Assembly: GCA_016706055.1 (NCBI GenBank)
Contig: JADJKL010000002.1
Span: 310,001-374,000 of the forward strand
Direction: 5' to 3'
Length of the DNA: 64,000 nucleotides
Source of the DNA: Chitinophagaceae bacterium
GTDB lineage: Bacteria > Bacteroidota > Bacteroidia > Chitinophagales > Chitinophagaceae
Within the stretch, counting starts at the first letter, position 1; each line of letters opens with the position of its first letter. Made by a program: the position numbers and the translations under genes. The notes under the pieces were generated by a model that saw only the letters and a program-made list of their open reading frames with translations, had not been told where the DNA came from and searched no databases. Positions 38,671 through 48,277 of this stretch are shown here, in pieces.

Positions 38671-38772
38671 ATAGAAGAAAATATAACTATTTATCATTTC
38701 TTTGAAAGCCAAGTGCTATCAATGCAGGTATTGTAAAAAATAATGTAGCTATTCTCCATGCATTTTCATTCT

Positions 38773-40581
38773 TCAAGCTTTTGCAATCCTTGCTGCCCAA
38801 AAGGAATAAAATATCTGTATTGCAGCTCCAATTATAATGTATACAACAACCTTATCATTCTTCAGATAAAAATTAGTATCATCAAAATACATCATTAGAT
38901 AAAGAGCAAAAAGAGAAACTCCGACTCCTATAGCATGAGGAGCTCTTTTCATTATAATATCAGTTTTTAATTTACTTGCAACATAGCTATATGTAAAATA
39001 GACAATAAGCCCAATCACTAACCAAATCTGAAACCGCATCCAAACCTTATGTGTTTCCTGCGACATCAAATAGAAGCAACTAATCATTCCTAAAACTGGC
39101 AACAATGAAAACTTCTTTAGAAATGCCATTACTGCCACAACAATTGCTATTACCCAAAATGCTGCCATCGGCCAGGTATCTTTTGTCCAAATGTCGTCTG
39201 TAAAATGTGTTGGTGCTTTAATAGCAACAATAATAATTGCTACAATTATTAATAATGGATAAATAAATTGTCCATTTATATACGGCACTTTGAATTTACT
39301 TTCCGGCCTGTCTTTCCTTTGTTGCAATGCCAATACACCAGCACACACTAACACAAAGGCGAATAAGGTACCAATACTTGTTAATGATATTACTTCTTCC
39401 AGATTTAAAAACAACGCAGGCACTCCCACAACAATACCGGTAAGTATAGTAGAGAAAGACGGTGTGCCATACTTAGGATGAATTTTTGAAAATACTTTTG
39501 GTAACAACCCATCACGGCTCATACTCATCCAGATTCTTGGTTGCCCCATTTGGAAAACGAGTAATACACTTGCTGTGGCGATGATGGCACTAACAGCAAC
39601 GATGCCAGAAATAAATTTCATACCTCTTTCATCAAATACCATTGCTAATGGATCGCCAACACTCAGTTTGGTGTAATGCACCATACCAGTAAGGACCAAT
39701 GCCAGCAACACATATACAATCGTACAAATGATAAGAGAATAAATCATTGCCTTGGGCAAATCTCGTTGCGGATTTTTACATTCCTCTGCTGTAGTAGAAA
39801 TAGCATCGAAACCGATATATGCAAAGAAGACGGCTGACACACCTTTCATTATTCCTCCAAATCCTTCAGGAGAAAACGGACTCCAGTTATCAGGATTGAT
39901 ATAAAATGCTCCCAATACAATTACAAAGAAGATGACACAGAGTTTAATAATTACCATCAGGTTACTTGCCGAACGGGATTCTTTTATACCTCTAAAAACG
40001 ATATAAGTGATTAATGCAACAATCATCAATGCCGGAATATCCAGAATGATTCTGAAGCCACCAATCTGAGGTGCATTCAACCATGCTGCTCCTTGAGCTG
40101 CTTTGGCACTCATATAATCCATCGTCATCCATTCCGGAATATGCAAGCCTGCGTTTGCCATCATGGTAGTAAAATAATCACTCCACGAAATAGCGACAGC
40201 GATATTACCGATGGCATACTCCATCAATAAATCCCAACCGATAATCCAGGCAAATATTTCACCGAAGGCAACATAAGAATATGTGTATGCACTACCAGAA
40301 ACCGGAACAGTAGAAGCAAACTCTGCATAACACAAGGCAGCAAAGCCGCAAGCTATCGCCGTAAAAATGTAAAGGAAAATAATTCCCGGCCCGCCGGCAG
40401 ATGCTGCAGTACCGATACCACTGAAGATACCAGCACCGATAATTGCTGCGATACCAAAGAAAGTAAGGTCACGGACTCCCAATACTTTTTTAAGACCAGT
40501 ACCGTGTCCATCGCCATAACCCTGTTCAGCATCTCTTAAAATAACGTCAATTGATTTTTTTCTGAATAGTTGATTTGCCAT
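38773..40581 (-). CDS. APC-superfamily amino acid permease, cationic amino acid transporter type
   Basis: The 602-residue inner-membrane transporter has about 12-14 helices. The first helix carries the APC substrate signature (FFGIAAIIGAGIFSGIGTAA), followed by GPGIIFLYIFTAIACGFAAL and CYAEFASTVPVSGSAYTYSY. FAYIGFDAISTTAEECKNPQ in helix 6-7 matches CAT-like permeases. It imports or exchanges amino acids; the exact substrate is unknown. It is monocistronic, with a strong terminator downstream. Confidence 0.92.
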   Translation of the reverse strand: MANQLFRKKSIDVILRDAEQGYGDGHGTGLKKVLGVRDLTFFGIAAIIGAGIFSGIGTAASAGGPGIIFLYIFTAIACGFAALCYAEFASTVPVSGSAYTYSYVAFGEIFAWIIGWDLLMEYAIGNIAVAISWSDYFTTMMANAGLHIPEWMTMDYMSAKAAQGAAWLNAPQIGGFRIILDIPALMIVALITYIVFRGIKESRSASNLMVIIKLCVIFFVIVLGAFYINPDNWSPFSPEGFGGIMKGVSAVFFAYIGFDAISTTAEECKNPQRDLPKAMIYSLIICTIVYVLLALVLTGMVHYTKLSVGDPLAMVFDERGMKFISGIVAVSAIIATASVLLVFQMGQPRIWMSMSRDGLLPKVFSKIHPKYGTPSFSTILTGIVVGVPALFLNLEEVISLTSIGTLFAFVLVCAGVLALQQRKDRPESKFKVPYINGQFIYPLLIIVAIIIVAIKAPTHFTDDIWTKDTWPMAAFWVIAIVVAVMAFLKKFSLLPVLGMISCFYLMSQETHKVWMRFQIWLVIGLIVYFTYSYVASKLKTDIIMKRAPHAIGVGVSLFALYLMMYFDDTNFYLKNDKVVVYIIIGAAIQIFYSFWAARIAKA

Positions 40582-40755
40582 CAGTCAGTTGGTTTTGGGT
40601 TTCAAATTAGGTAAAAATATGAATGTTGAAAGGTTTTTTGTCCGTCTTTTTGGTTGAAATAAAAGACAAACTGACGAAGATCAGTTTCAAATGGGACATA
40701 GATCAGTATAAAAAAAGGTGATTGAACCCAATTTCGTTTACATAAAACAAAAATC

Positions 40756-41106
40756 ATGGAAACAACAATCCAAAAATCTTTTGCTCCAACGTATAATCAG
40801 ACAGCAACTAAAACATCTTTATGGAAGCGATTTATCAACTGGGCAGATGGTCAGGAGGAAAACCGTTTTGGCTGGGCAGCATTTGCAATTGCCGGACATG
40901 GATGTGTATTCACTATTATAACTGTTGCAGTTATTTTAGTTACGGGTAATAATTTTATTTTCTGGCCTATTGCAATAAGTGCTATGTCCGCAAGCCTTAT
41001 TACCAATCTTGCTGCAATGCCAACAAAAGTTACGATACCAACTTTATTTATTACAGTACTGATAGATGTAGCAATAATTGCAATTTGCCTGATAGGATTA
41101 CTTTAA
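40756..41106 (+). CDS. Small membrane protein of unknown function
   Basis: The 116-residue protein has a hydrophilic N-terminus (residues 1-40) and three hydrophobic helices (FAIAGHGCVFTIITVAVILV, FWPIAISAMSASLITNLAAM, TLFITVLIDVAIIAICLIG). I recognise no named domain. It is transcribed away from the permease gene. Confidence 0.7.
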   Translation: METTIQKSFAPTYNQTATKTSLWKRFINWADGQEENRFGWAAFAIAGHGCVFTIITVAVILVTGNNFIFWPIAISAMSASLITNLAAMPTKVTIPTLFITVLIDVAIIAICLIGLL

Positions 41107-41127
41107 ACAGAGCTGACTTCTTATTTA

Positions 41128-42093
41128 CTAATACTCCCGTTTAATCAGGAAATGAGCCAGCTCTGTGAGCGGCTCTTTTCTTTTGGAGAGTACGGCAATG
41201 TCTTCCAAATGAGTAAAAGCTTCGTCGAGGTATTTATTTTTTAATTGCAACGCCCATTCATCTACTTTACAATCACGGAAAATTTGTAAAATCTTTTCTA
41301 TTTTATCATCGCTGTTTGCTGCTAACAACTTTTTTAATTCTTTTTGTTGTGTTGTAGTTGCAGTTTCTAATGCATGCAATAAAAGAAATGTTTTCTTATT
41401 AGAAAGAATATCACCGCCAACCTGTTTGCCAAATTTATCCGGGTTGCCAAATGCATCAAGGTAATCATCCTGCACTTGAAAAGCAATGCCGAGTTTTTTT
41501 CCAAACTCATATAACAAATGCTGATTCCTTTCTCCTGATCCGCCAAGTATAGCACCGGTTTGTAAACTAGCCGCTAATGCAACAGATGTTTTCAATGTGA
41601 TCATGTTGATGTATGCATCCATATTCACCTTATCCATTTTTTCGAAATCCATATCCAGCTGCTGACCCTCGCAAACTTCTTTCGCTGTTCTATTAAATAA
41701 TGTAAGAATTGGTTTCAGTTGTTCAACGCCTATCTTATTTAATTCTTCGTAAGCTGTTACCAACATTACATCACCCGCCAATAATGCTGTGCTGTCACCA
41801 TACTTTGAATGAACAGTTTCCATTCCACGACGCAAGGGAGCTTTATCCATGATGTCATCATGTATCAATGTGAAGTTGTGAAAAAGTTCGATGGCTGTTC
41901 CCAAATGCCAGGCATCTTCTTTTATCTCATCAAAGAGTTCATTACCCATTAAACATAAAACAGGACGAATTCTTTTTCCTCCCAATTTCAAAAAATATTC
42001 ATTGGGATCATATAAAGATGAAGGTTGCTCGGGAAAATGCCGCTTATCAAAGTGCAGGGCAAATTTTTGTGATAAGAGTTCGAATGATTGCAT
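41128..42093 (-). CDS. Polyprenyl (geranylgeranyl/farnesyl) diphosphate synthase
   Basis: The 321-residue trans-prenyltransferase elongates allylic diphosphates with isopentenyl diphosphate. The first Asp-rich motif is LIHDDIMDKAPLRRG (DDxxD, near residue 83) and the second is FQVQDDYLDAFGN (near residue 210). GGKRIRPVLCLMG at the N-terminus completes the family pattern. Product length cannot be read safely. It probably feeds quinone, carotenoid or undecaprenyl synthesis. Confidence 0.93.
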   Translation of the reverse strand: MQSFELLSQKFALHFDKRHFPEQPSSLYDPNEYFLKLGGKRIRPVLCLMGNELFDEIKEDAWHLGTAIELFHNFTLIHDDIMDKAPLRRGMETVHSKYGDSTALLAGDVMLVTAYEELNKIGVEQLKPILTLFNRTAKEVCEGQQLDMDFEKMDKVNMDAYINMITLKTSVALAASLQTGAILGGSGERNQHLLYEFGKKLGIAFQVQDDYLDAFGNPDKFGKQVGGDILSNKKTFLLLHALETATTTQQKELKKLLAANSDDKIEKILQIFRDCKVDEWALQLKNKYLDEAFTHLEDIAVLSKRKEPLTELAHFLIKREY

Positions 42094-42196
42094 GGCTGTA
42101 AATATAAATGAAATACGGATTGTCTGATATTTTATGACTCATTTCATGTTTTCTTATGTCTTATTAATCAATCCATTTCCTTAAAAACCGGCTTAT

Positions 42197-42232
42197 AACT
42201 AAAAAAATAGTTGTTTAACTAAGAAATTAGTT
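42197..42232 (+). promoter_or_regulatory. Two tandem BlaI-type operators before the second blaI
   Basis: Two dyads of identical design, AACTA-N6-TAGTT at 42197-42212 and AACTA-N6-TAGTT at 42217-42232, lie with centres 20 bp apart, about two helical turns. This allows two dimers to sit on one face of the DNA. The second overlaps a near -7 box (TAGTTTTA, 42228-42235). The geometry equals the TACGA-N6-TCGTA operator of the first blaI, but the half-site differs, so the two repressors probably do not cross-regulate. Confidence 0.75.
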
Positions 42233-42257
42233 TTAGCTTCAATTTCAAATTGAGAAT

Positions 42258-42629
42258 ATGCAGCAACTAACGAAAGCAGAAGAACAGGTGATGCAAGCCT
42301 TGTGGCAATTAAAGATGGCATTCCTGCGAGATATAGTAGATGCAATGCCAAAACCCAAGCCGCATCAGAATACTGTGGCAACACTATTGAAGATATTGGT
42401 AGAAAAAGAATTTGTAGCTATTGAAGTATTTGGAAGGCAGCACCGCTACTCTCCCATTGTAGCAAAAGAAGATTACTCAGGTAAAAGAATAAAGCAACTG
42501 GCTAAAAATTATTTTGAAGGTTCGTTTAGCAATGTGGTTTCTTACCTCGTAAAAGAAAATAATATTTCGGTAGAAGAATTGGAGACACTGTTGAAACAAA
42601 TTAAAAAACAACAAAATCTGCAAAAATGA
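42258..42629 (+). CDS. blaI: BlaI/MecI-family transcriptional repressor (second copy)
   Basis: The 123-residue winged-helix repressor has the family N-terminus LTKAEEQVMQALWQLKMAFL and the recognition region PHQNTVATLLKILVEKEFVA. It differs clearly from the copy at 6.2 kb. Its stop overlaps the start of the M56 gene (ATGA), so the two are translationally coupled. Two tandem dyads in its own promoter imply autorepression. Confidence 0.92.
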   Translation: MQQLTKAEEQVMQALWQLKMAFLRDIVDAMPKPKPHQNTVATLLKILVEKEFVAIEVFGRQHRYSPIVAKEDYSGKRIKQLAKNYFEGSFSNVVSYLVKENNISVEELETLLKQIKKQQNLQK

Positions 42630-44783
42630 ATCCATTACTTTCATACCTACTGCAAGTAACCGGCATTTCAGCTATTTTATACGGCTACTATCATCTTGCA
42701 TTGCGTAATAAAAAGTTTCATCGGTACAACCGGTTCTATTTATTAATCGCAACAGTAATCAGTATCGTTGTGCCTTTTCTTAATATTCCGGTTTACTTTA
42801 CTCCGGAAAACAATAGTTCGTTTTATGTATTAAACAGATTAGGCGTTATTTCTTCTTACGATGGAGCAGAAATAATTGTTTCGTCTCCACCAGTTCATCA
42901 AAGCTGGTTTACGCTACAAAATATATTGTACAGTTGTTATGCTCTTATCATTACACTGTTTGTCCTACGTATTATTTTATCATTGGTAAGAATAAGAAGA
43001 ATTGTCTCTTCTCATCCGATTGAAAAAGTTGACACCATTAATTTTGTAAATACAGAAGAACCCGGCACACCGTTCTCTTTCTTCCGTTGGCTATTCTGGA
43101 ATAAAAAAATAGAACTGCAATCAGAAAAAGGTGAGCAGATATTTCGTCATGAATTATTTCATATTGAGCAAAAGCATAGCCGTGATATAATTTTCCTGGA
43201 AATATTGAATTACAGAAAACAAACAGTGGAACTATGCAGAACTTTTATTGATGCAGGTCCTAAATACCAACACACATCTTGTAAATCCTTTTTTCCATAA
43301 CCAGATAAAAAGACGAATAGCCATGATTACAACATCACAAAACCCCCGTTATCAATACCTGCGAAAAATGCTGGTATTGCCTTTGGCCGCTATTGTAGCC
43401 ATATTGTTTGCCTTCAGCTATAAGAATAAAACTGAAAAGAATTTAGCAACTAACAATGACAAAGAAATAACTGTTATCATTGATGCCGGACATGGAGGTG
43501 AAGATGGTGGGGCAATTGCTCCCGATGGAACACAAGAAAAAGACATCACCTTAGCAATAGCGAAGAAAGTAAAAGAAATAAATTCTAACGGCAATATAAA
43601 TATTGTATTGACAAGAGAATCAGACTTGCTTCCGACTTTACAAAGCAGAACAGATCTGAGTAAGAATAAAAATGCTTCTCTTTTTATTTCCTTGCACATT
43701 AATACGGAGAACAAGGATAATATAAAAGGCAAAACAGGCTTTGAAGTTTATATATCAAAAAAGAATAACAGTTTTTACAACGAGAACCAATTACTTGGCA
43801 CTATTCTGCAAAATCAATTTGCAAAACATTTTAGTGTAGGTGATAATATTAAACAAAGGGATAATGGCATTTGGGTGCTGGACCAATCTCCCTGTCCGGC
43901 TGCGCTGATAGAATGCGGTTATCTTACCAATTCAACAGATCTTGCCTTTATAAAGGATGCCGATAATCAGGATGCCATGGCAAAAAGTATATTAGAAAGC
44001 ATCAATCAATATCTTTTGCAAAAAGAAAATATTGCACCTACAGAAAATAAAATTGTTTATAGTGATACTACAAAGCCAGATAATAAAGTCTATGACAAAG
44101 TAGAAGTTGAGTGTTCTTTTCCAGGAGGAAATAAAGAATGGAGAGTTTACTTAGAAAGAAATCTTGATGCTTCTGTGCCTTTAAAAAACAAAGCAAAGGA
44201 TGGTGTTTATACAGTAATTGTACAATTCATTGTTGACAAAGAAGGTAAAATTTCCGATGTAAAGGCATTGACAAAGCATGGTTATGGTATGGAAGAAGAA
44301 GGCATAAGAGTAATTAAAAAAGGCCCAAAATGGACTCCAGCAACGCAAAATGGGAAAATAGTGAAGGCCTATAGAAAACAACCTATAACTTTTTATTTAG
44401 GCACAGAAGAAAATATTCGCTCAGGTAAAACAGAAAAGAATTTTTCTGATAAACAGCTCAGATCAAAAGATGAACTGAATGAAGTGGTGATAGTTGGGTT
44501 CAAAACTGAAATCACTGATGCAAAAGGAGAGCAAACTACAAAAGTTGTTACTGGTTATAAAATACAGGATGATGACAATAAAAATTTTACAGAAACAGAA
44601 ACACCTCCTTCTTTTCCCGGTGGTGATGGAATGGAAGAAGAAGCACTACGATTAATTAAGAAAGGTCCAAAATGGTTTCCGGCGACACAAAACGGGCATA
44701 TTGTGAAAGCTTATGCGCAGCAGCCTATTACTTTTCAGGTTCAAGAAGAAGTTACTAATAAGCCTATAACCAAAAGCAATTAG
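42626..44783 (+). CDS. M56 metallopeptidase fused to cell-wall amidase and TonB_C-like domains, with internal deletions
   Basis: The N-terminal M56 membrane protease has HELFH at residues 175-179. Near 43207 the reading jumps from FLEIL to ITENKQWNYAELLLMQ in another frame. The roughly 35-40 codons that normally lie between, including a helix and a zinc-ligand region, are missing. After a last transmembrane helix (MLVLPLAAIVAILFAF) comes an Amidase_3 domain (VIIDAGHGGEDGG, FISLHIN, ALIECGYLTN). A TonB C-terminal-like domain follows, then a second, shortened one lacking about 55 residues after SFPGGD. The architecture suggests a BlaR1-like sensor whose periplasmic part binds or cuts peptidoglycan. 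Confidence 0.8.
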
Positions 44784-45949
44784 TAAACTAAATTTCCATT
44801 AGGAGTTTTAAGCACCAACTCCTTTTTCTCATTCTCCTCCACCCTTCCAATAACCTGAGCATCTACACCAAATCTTTTAGAGACGCTGATAATTGTTTCA
44901 GCGTCTTTTTCATTGGTATAAATCTCTAACCTTGTTCCCATATTAAAAACCTGGTACATTTCTTTGTCATCAGATTTACTGGCTTCCTGTATTAGTTTAA
45001 AAATAATCGGCGGTTCAAATAAATTATCTTTTACAATGCGAACATTATCTGGTACAAATTTCAAACACTTGGTTTGTCCACCACCGCTGCAATGCACTAA
45101 CCCGTTTATAGAATCAAAATGATTTTCCAATAGTTCTTTCATTATCGGCGCAAATGTTCTTGTTGGGCTTAATAGTAACTCTCCAATCGTTGTGGTTCTA
45201 TCCCCGTCTTTTATTTCATCAGTTATTCTATATGGGCCAATATACACCACTGACTCATCTAACGATGTATCATAACTCTCCTGAAATCTAGCTCCATACG
45301 TTTTATGCAATACATCATGTCTTGCACTGGTCAATCCGTTACTGGCTAAGCCACTGTTATAACTCGTTTCGTAATTGGCTTGTCCAAAACCTGTCAAACC
45401 AACAATTACATTTCCGGCTTTAATCTTTTCATTGGTAATCAGCTTTGCTTTTGGCCAACGAGCAGTCATAGTGCCATTTACCGCCATCGTTCTTACCACA
45501 TCACCAACATCCGCTGTTTCGCCACCCATAAAGCTGATGTTGACACCAAAGCCTTTCATGCGGTCAAAAAACTCTTGAGTGCCGTTAATTACCGCTTCCA
45601 GCACTTCTGCAGGAATCAGGTTTTTGTTTCTATCAATGGTAGAGGAGAAAAGTATCTTATCATAAATACCTACACAAAGCAAATCGTCGAGATTCATAAC
45701 TATAGCATCCTGAGCAATGCCTTTCCAAACGGACACATCGCCTGTTTCTTTCCAGTATAAATAGGCAAGAATACTTTTAGTACCAGCTCCATCGGCATGC
45801 ATCACATTTACCCAATCATCATCTCCACAGATTATATCAGCATAGATTTTACAAAAAGCCTTTTCATAAAGTCCTTTATCAAGGTTCTTTGTGGCGGCAT
45901 GTACTTCTTCTTTCTGGGCAGATACGCCTCTTTTGCTATACAAACTCAT
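44780..45949 (-). CDS. purM: Phosphoribosylformylglycinamidine cyclo-ligase (AIR synthase)
   Basis: The enzyme makes aminoimidazole ribotide in purine synthesis using ATP. The 389-residue protein is the longer Bacteroidota PurM type with HADGAGTKSILAYLYW (substrate loop), DDLLCVGIYDKILFS, and FMGGETADVGDVVRTMAVNG. Its stop codon overlaps that of the M56-amidase gene by 4 nt in convergent orientation. A -7 box (TAGATTTG) lies 16 nt upstream of its ATG. Confidence 0.93.
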   Translation of the reverse strand: MSLYSKRGVSAQKEEVHAATKNLDKGLYEKAFCKIYADIICGDDDWVNVMHADGAGTKSILAYLYWKETGDVSVWKGIAQDAIVMNLDDLLCVGIYDKILFSSTIDRNKNLIPAEVLEAVINGTQEFFDRMKGFGVNISFMGGETADVGDVVRTMAVNGTMTARWPKAKLITNEKIKAGNVIVGLTGFGQANYETSYNSGLASNGLTSARHDVLHKTYGARFQESYDTSLDESVVYIGPYRITDEIKDGDRTTTIGELLLSPTRTFAPIMKELLENHFDSINGLVHCSGGGQTKCLKFVPDNVRIVKDNLFEPPIIFKLIQEASKSDDKEMYQVFNMGTRLEIYTNEKDAETIISVSKRFGVDAQVIGRVEENEKKELVLKTPNGNLVY

Positions 45950-45965
45950 AATTTCGATTACCCGG

Positions 45966-46018
45966 CAAATCTAAACCTCAATTCTCAATGGTCAATTATC
46001 AATTATCAATTAGTTTTG
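45966..46018. promoter_or_regulatory. Divergent purM / ribF promoters
   Basis: On the minus strand TAGATTTG (45966-45973) ends 16 nt before purM; on the plus strand TAGTTTTG (46011-46018) ends 12 nt before ribF. Between them are direct repeats of CAATTATCAATTAT, an AT-rich simple repeat. Confidence 0.6.
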
Positions 46019-46030
46019 CCCATTCAAATT

Positions 46031-46960
46031 ATGCAAGTACACCGTGATATAGAAAATTTGCCCGTATTTAATAATGCCGTTATCACTATCGGAACTTTCG
46101 ATGGTGTGCATATGGGCCATCGGCAAGTAATAGATAAATTATTGACCGAAGCAAAAGCAATTAATGGCGAATCTGTTATTGTAACTTTTCATCCGCATCC
46201 GAGAAAAGTAGTTTCCTCTACCATTTTAGGCATCCGTCTTATTAATACACTGGATGAAAAGATTGAATTGCTACAGGCAATCGGCATTGATCATCTCGTA
46301 ATTGTTCCGTTTACAGATGCATTTGCCAATCAACCGGCGGAGGAATATGTTCAACATTTTCTGTTTGATAAATTTCATCCACATACTATTATTATTGGTT
46401 ACGATCATCGTTTTGGCCGTGACCGTTTAGGAGATTTCCGTCTGTTGGAAAAGATGTCGAAGGAATTAAACTTTCAGCTTAAAGAAATTCCAAAACATAT
46501 ATTGGAGAATATTTCTATCAGCTCTACTAATATAAGGGAAGCAATTCTGCATAATGATATTGCAACTGCTGATACGTTGCTGGGATATGAATTCTTTTTT
46601 TCCGGCACGGTTGTTCATGGTAATAAATTAGGCAGACAACTCGGTTATCCTACAGCCAATTTAAGAATGGAAGATGAAGAAAAGATTATTCCAGGCAATG
46701 GTATTTATGCTGTGTATGCACAAGTAGAAGGCTCGGCTGAAAGAATAAAGGGAATGATGAGTATTGGCTTTCGCCCAACGGTGGATGGCAAAACAAAAGT
46801 GATTGAAGTAAACCTGTTTGACTTTGACAAAGAGATATACGACCAGCAGCTAAAAGTGTTTGTAAAGAAATATCTGCGGGAAGAAGTAAAGTTTGACGGG
46901 CTGGAAGCTCTTGTAAAACAAATAGATCAGGATAAACTCGACAGCCTGAAGGTGCTATAA
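46031..46960 (+). CDS. ribF: Bifunctional riboflavin kinase / FAD synthetase
   Basis: The enzyme phosphorylates riboflavin to FMN and adenylates FMN to FAD. The ATG at 46031 gives 309 residues and the canonical start; the longer open frame upstream overlaps purM and has no family similarity. The FAD-synthetase domain shows VITIGTFDGVHMGHRQVI and YDHRFGRDRLGDF. The kinase domain shows NKLGRQLGYPTANLRM and GMMSIGFRPTVDG. Confidence 0.95.
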   Translation: MQVHRDIENLPVFNNAVITIGTFDGVHMGHRQVIDKLLTEAKAINGESVIVTFHPHPRKVVSSTILGIRLINTLDEKIELLQAIGIDHLVIVPFTDAFANQPAEEYVQHFLFDKFHPHTIIIGYDHRFGRDRLGDFRLLEKMSKELNFQLKEIPKHILENISISSTNIREAILHNDIATADTLLGYEFFFSGTVVHGNKLGRQLGYPTANLRMEDEEKIIPGNGIYAVYAQVEGSAERIKGMMSIGFRPTVDGKTKVIEVNLFDFDKEIYDQQLKVFVKKYLREEVKFDGLEALVKQIDQDKLDSLKVL

Positions 46961-46967
46961 AAAATTA

Positions 46968-46989
46968 GGGGTCACTTTTCAGTGACCCC
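46968..46989. terminator. Bidirectional hairpin terminator
   Basis: GGGGTCACT and AGTGACCCC form a 9-bp stem with a 4-nt loop between convergent ribF and the M43 protease gene. The minus strand has the better T tract (CTAATTTTT). Confidence 0.8.
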
Positions 46990-47023
46990 ATAGCTTGCCG
47001 TTAGAATAAATTTTGGTTGCGAC

Positions 47024-48277
47024 TCATAACTTGGTAAAACGCTTCTTTATAGACTCTCCATCATCCTTTTTCGCTGCAAGGATGTACATACCTGCTGGTA
47101 ATTTACTTATGTCTATACGCTGCGTTTTGGACGTAACTGTCACATTCATAACTACTTGTCCATTCAAATTAAGTATAGAAATTATTTTCCCAAACCAGCG
47201 AATATCATATGCCAAATCCAAAATAAGTTCCGTTGTAGCAGGATTCGGGTACATTTTCACCTCCAGCCATTTTGGGTCTTCTTCGGGTAGAGGTGATTCA
47301 AAAATAAGTGGAGCATCTAATCCCCTCGAAGTAAGTAATGAGTTGCGAACACCTCCTTCATTAAATAAGCTAATCATTCTTGCCTTTTGTCCCAGTGTAA
47401 ACATATTGAGGCAGGCATCGTTGGTAAAATCCATGTAATTCATGTACATATCTCCGTTTGGCCCGTTTCCACAAGAAATAAGCACCCCTGACGGGCAGCC
47501 CACATTATAACCCGATTGCTTAGGTGTATCTGCAATGCCATCATCGCCACAATAATCATCTCCCCACAAATGTTTTAAACTGAGCCAGTGCCCCACTTCA
47601 TGCACAGCCGTTTTTCCCATATTTGTTACAGCACTATTCTCGTTAATGCCAAAAGCATTAAAATCCAATACGATTCCATCTTTTTCAGCAGGGCCGCCCA
47701 TTACACTGGAATAGCCTGCAACATTATCCAACTTACAAACCCAGATATTAAGATAGCTTTTTGTATCCCAGGCATCCATACCCAATTTAGAAGTGTACTT
47801 CATGTCATCTTTTGCTTCCCATTCTTCTATTGGAGTATATTTACTGGTTATTCCGCTTGTATATCTTCTTTTAGGATCAGAAGTTGCCAGTTGAAATTCA
47901 ATTTCGCAATCAGCCGCAAGGCCTTTAAATCTTGCAGGAGTATTTGTAGTATCTGCATTCTGTCTTCTAAAACATTCATTCAATATTTTAATCTGGTTCT
48001 GAACAACTGCATCTTTTATTTTTTGATTAGGTGTGTGATATAAAATATGCACAACGACCGGAATTTTTATAATGGAGGATTCTATTCTGTTTGCTTCAGT
48101 TGTATTTTGATTCTGTTGCTTGGCAATAAATGATTCGATAGCAGCAAAATTATTTTTTAGTATCGCATTATTAGCAAATGCGTCTTGTTGATATGTATGT
48201 GAAGTACAATTGCGTTGCGCATTAAGGTAGCTAATACCAACGAAGGTGAATAGTAAGAAAATAAATCCCGTCTTCAT
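47024..48277 (-). CDS. M43-family (cytophagalysin) zinc metalloprotease with type IX sorting domain
   Basis: The 417-residue secreted protease has a signal peptide (MKTGFIFLLFTFVGISYLNA), a propeptide and the metzincin site AVHEVGHWLSLKHLWGDD near residue 230. The Met-turn region is YMNYMDFTNDACLNMF. The last 75 residues form a type A T9SS sorting domain (MYPNPATTELILDL ... LPAGMYILAAKKD), so it is exported through the type IX system and attached or released at the surface. The same secretion route is implied by the PorP/PKD pair at 8-15 kb. Confidence 0.94.
   Translation of the reverse strand: MKTGFIFLLFTFVGISYLNAQRNCTSHTYQQDAFANNAILKNNFAAIESFIAKQQNQNTTEANRIESSIIKIPVVVHILYHTPNQKIKDAVVQNQIKILNECFRRQNADTTNTPARFKGLAADCEIEFQLATSDPKRRYTSGITSKYTPIEEWEAKDDMKYTSKLGMDAWDTKSYLNIWVCKLDNVAGYSSVMGGPAEKDGIVLDFNAFGINENSAVTNMGKTAVHEVGHWLSLKHLWGDDYCGDDGIADTPKQSGYNVGCPSGVLISCGNGPNGDMYMNYMDFTNDACLNMFTLGQKARMISLFNEGGVRNSLLTSRGLDAPLIFESPLPEEDPKWLEVKMYPNPATTELILDLAYDIRWFGKIISILNLNGQVVMNVTVTSKTQRIDISKLPAGMYILAAKKDDGESIKKRFTKL

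Noticed and set aside
45990..46015. CAATTATCAATTATCAATT as a CRISPR or tandem repeat array
   Set aside because: It is a short AT-rich simple repeat of fewer than three units without spacers.
45797..46030. N-terminal extension of ribF upstream of 46031
   Set aside because: It overlaps purM on the other strand, and the family start (MQVHRDIENL) together with a -7 box and 12-nt leader fit the ATG at 46031.
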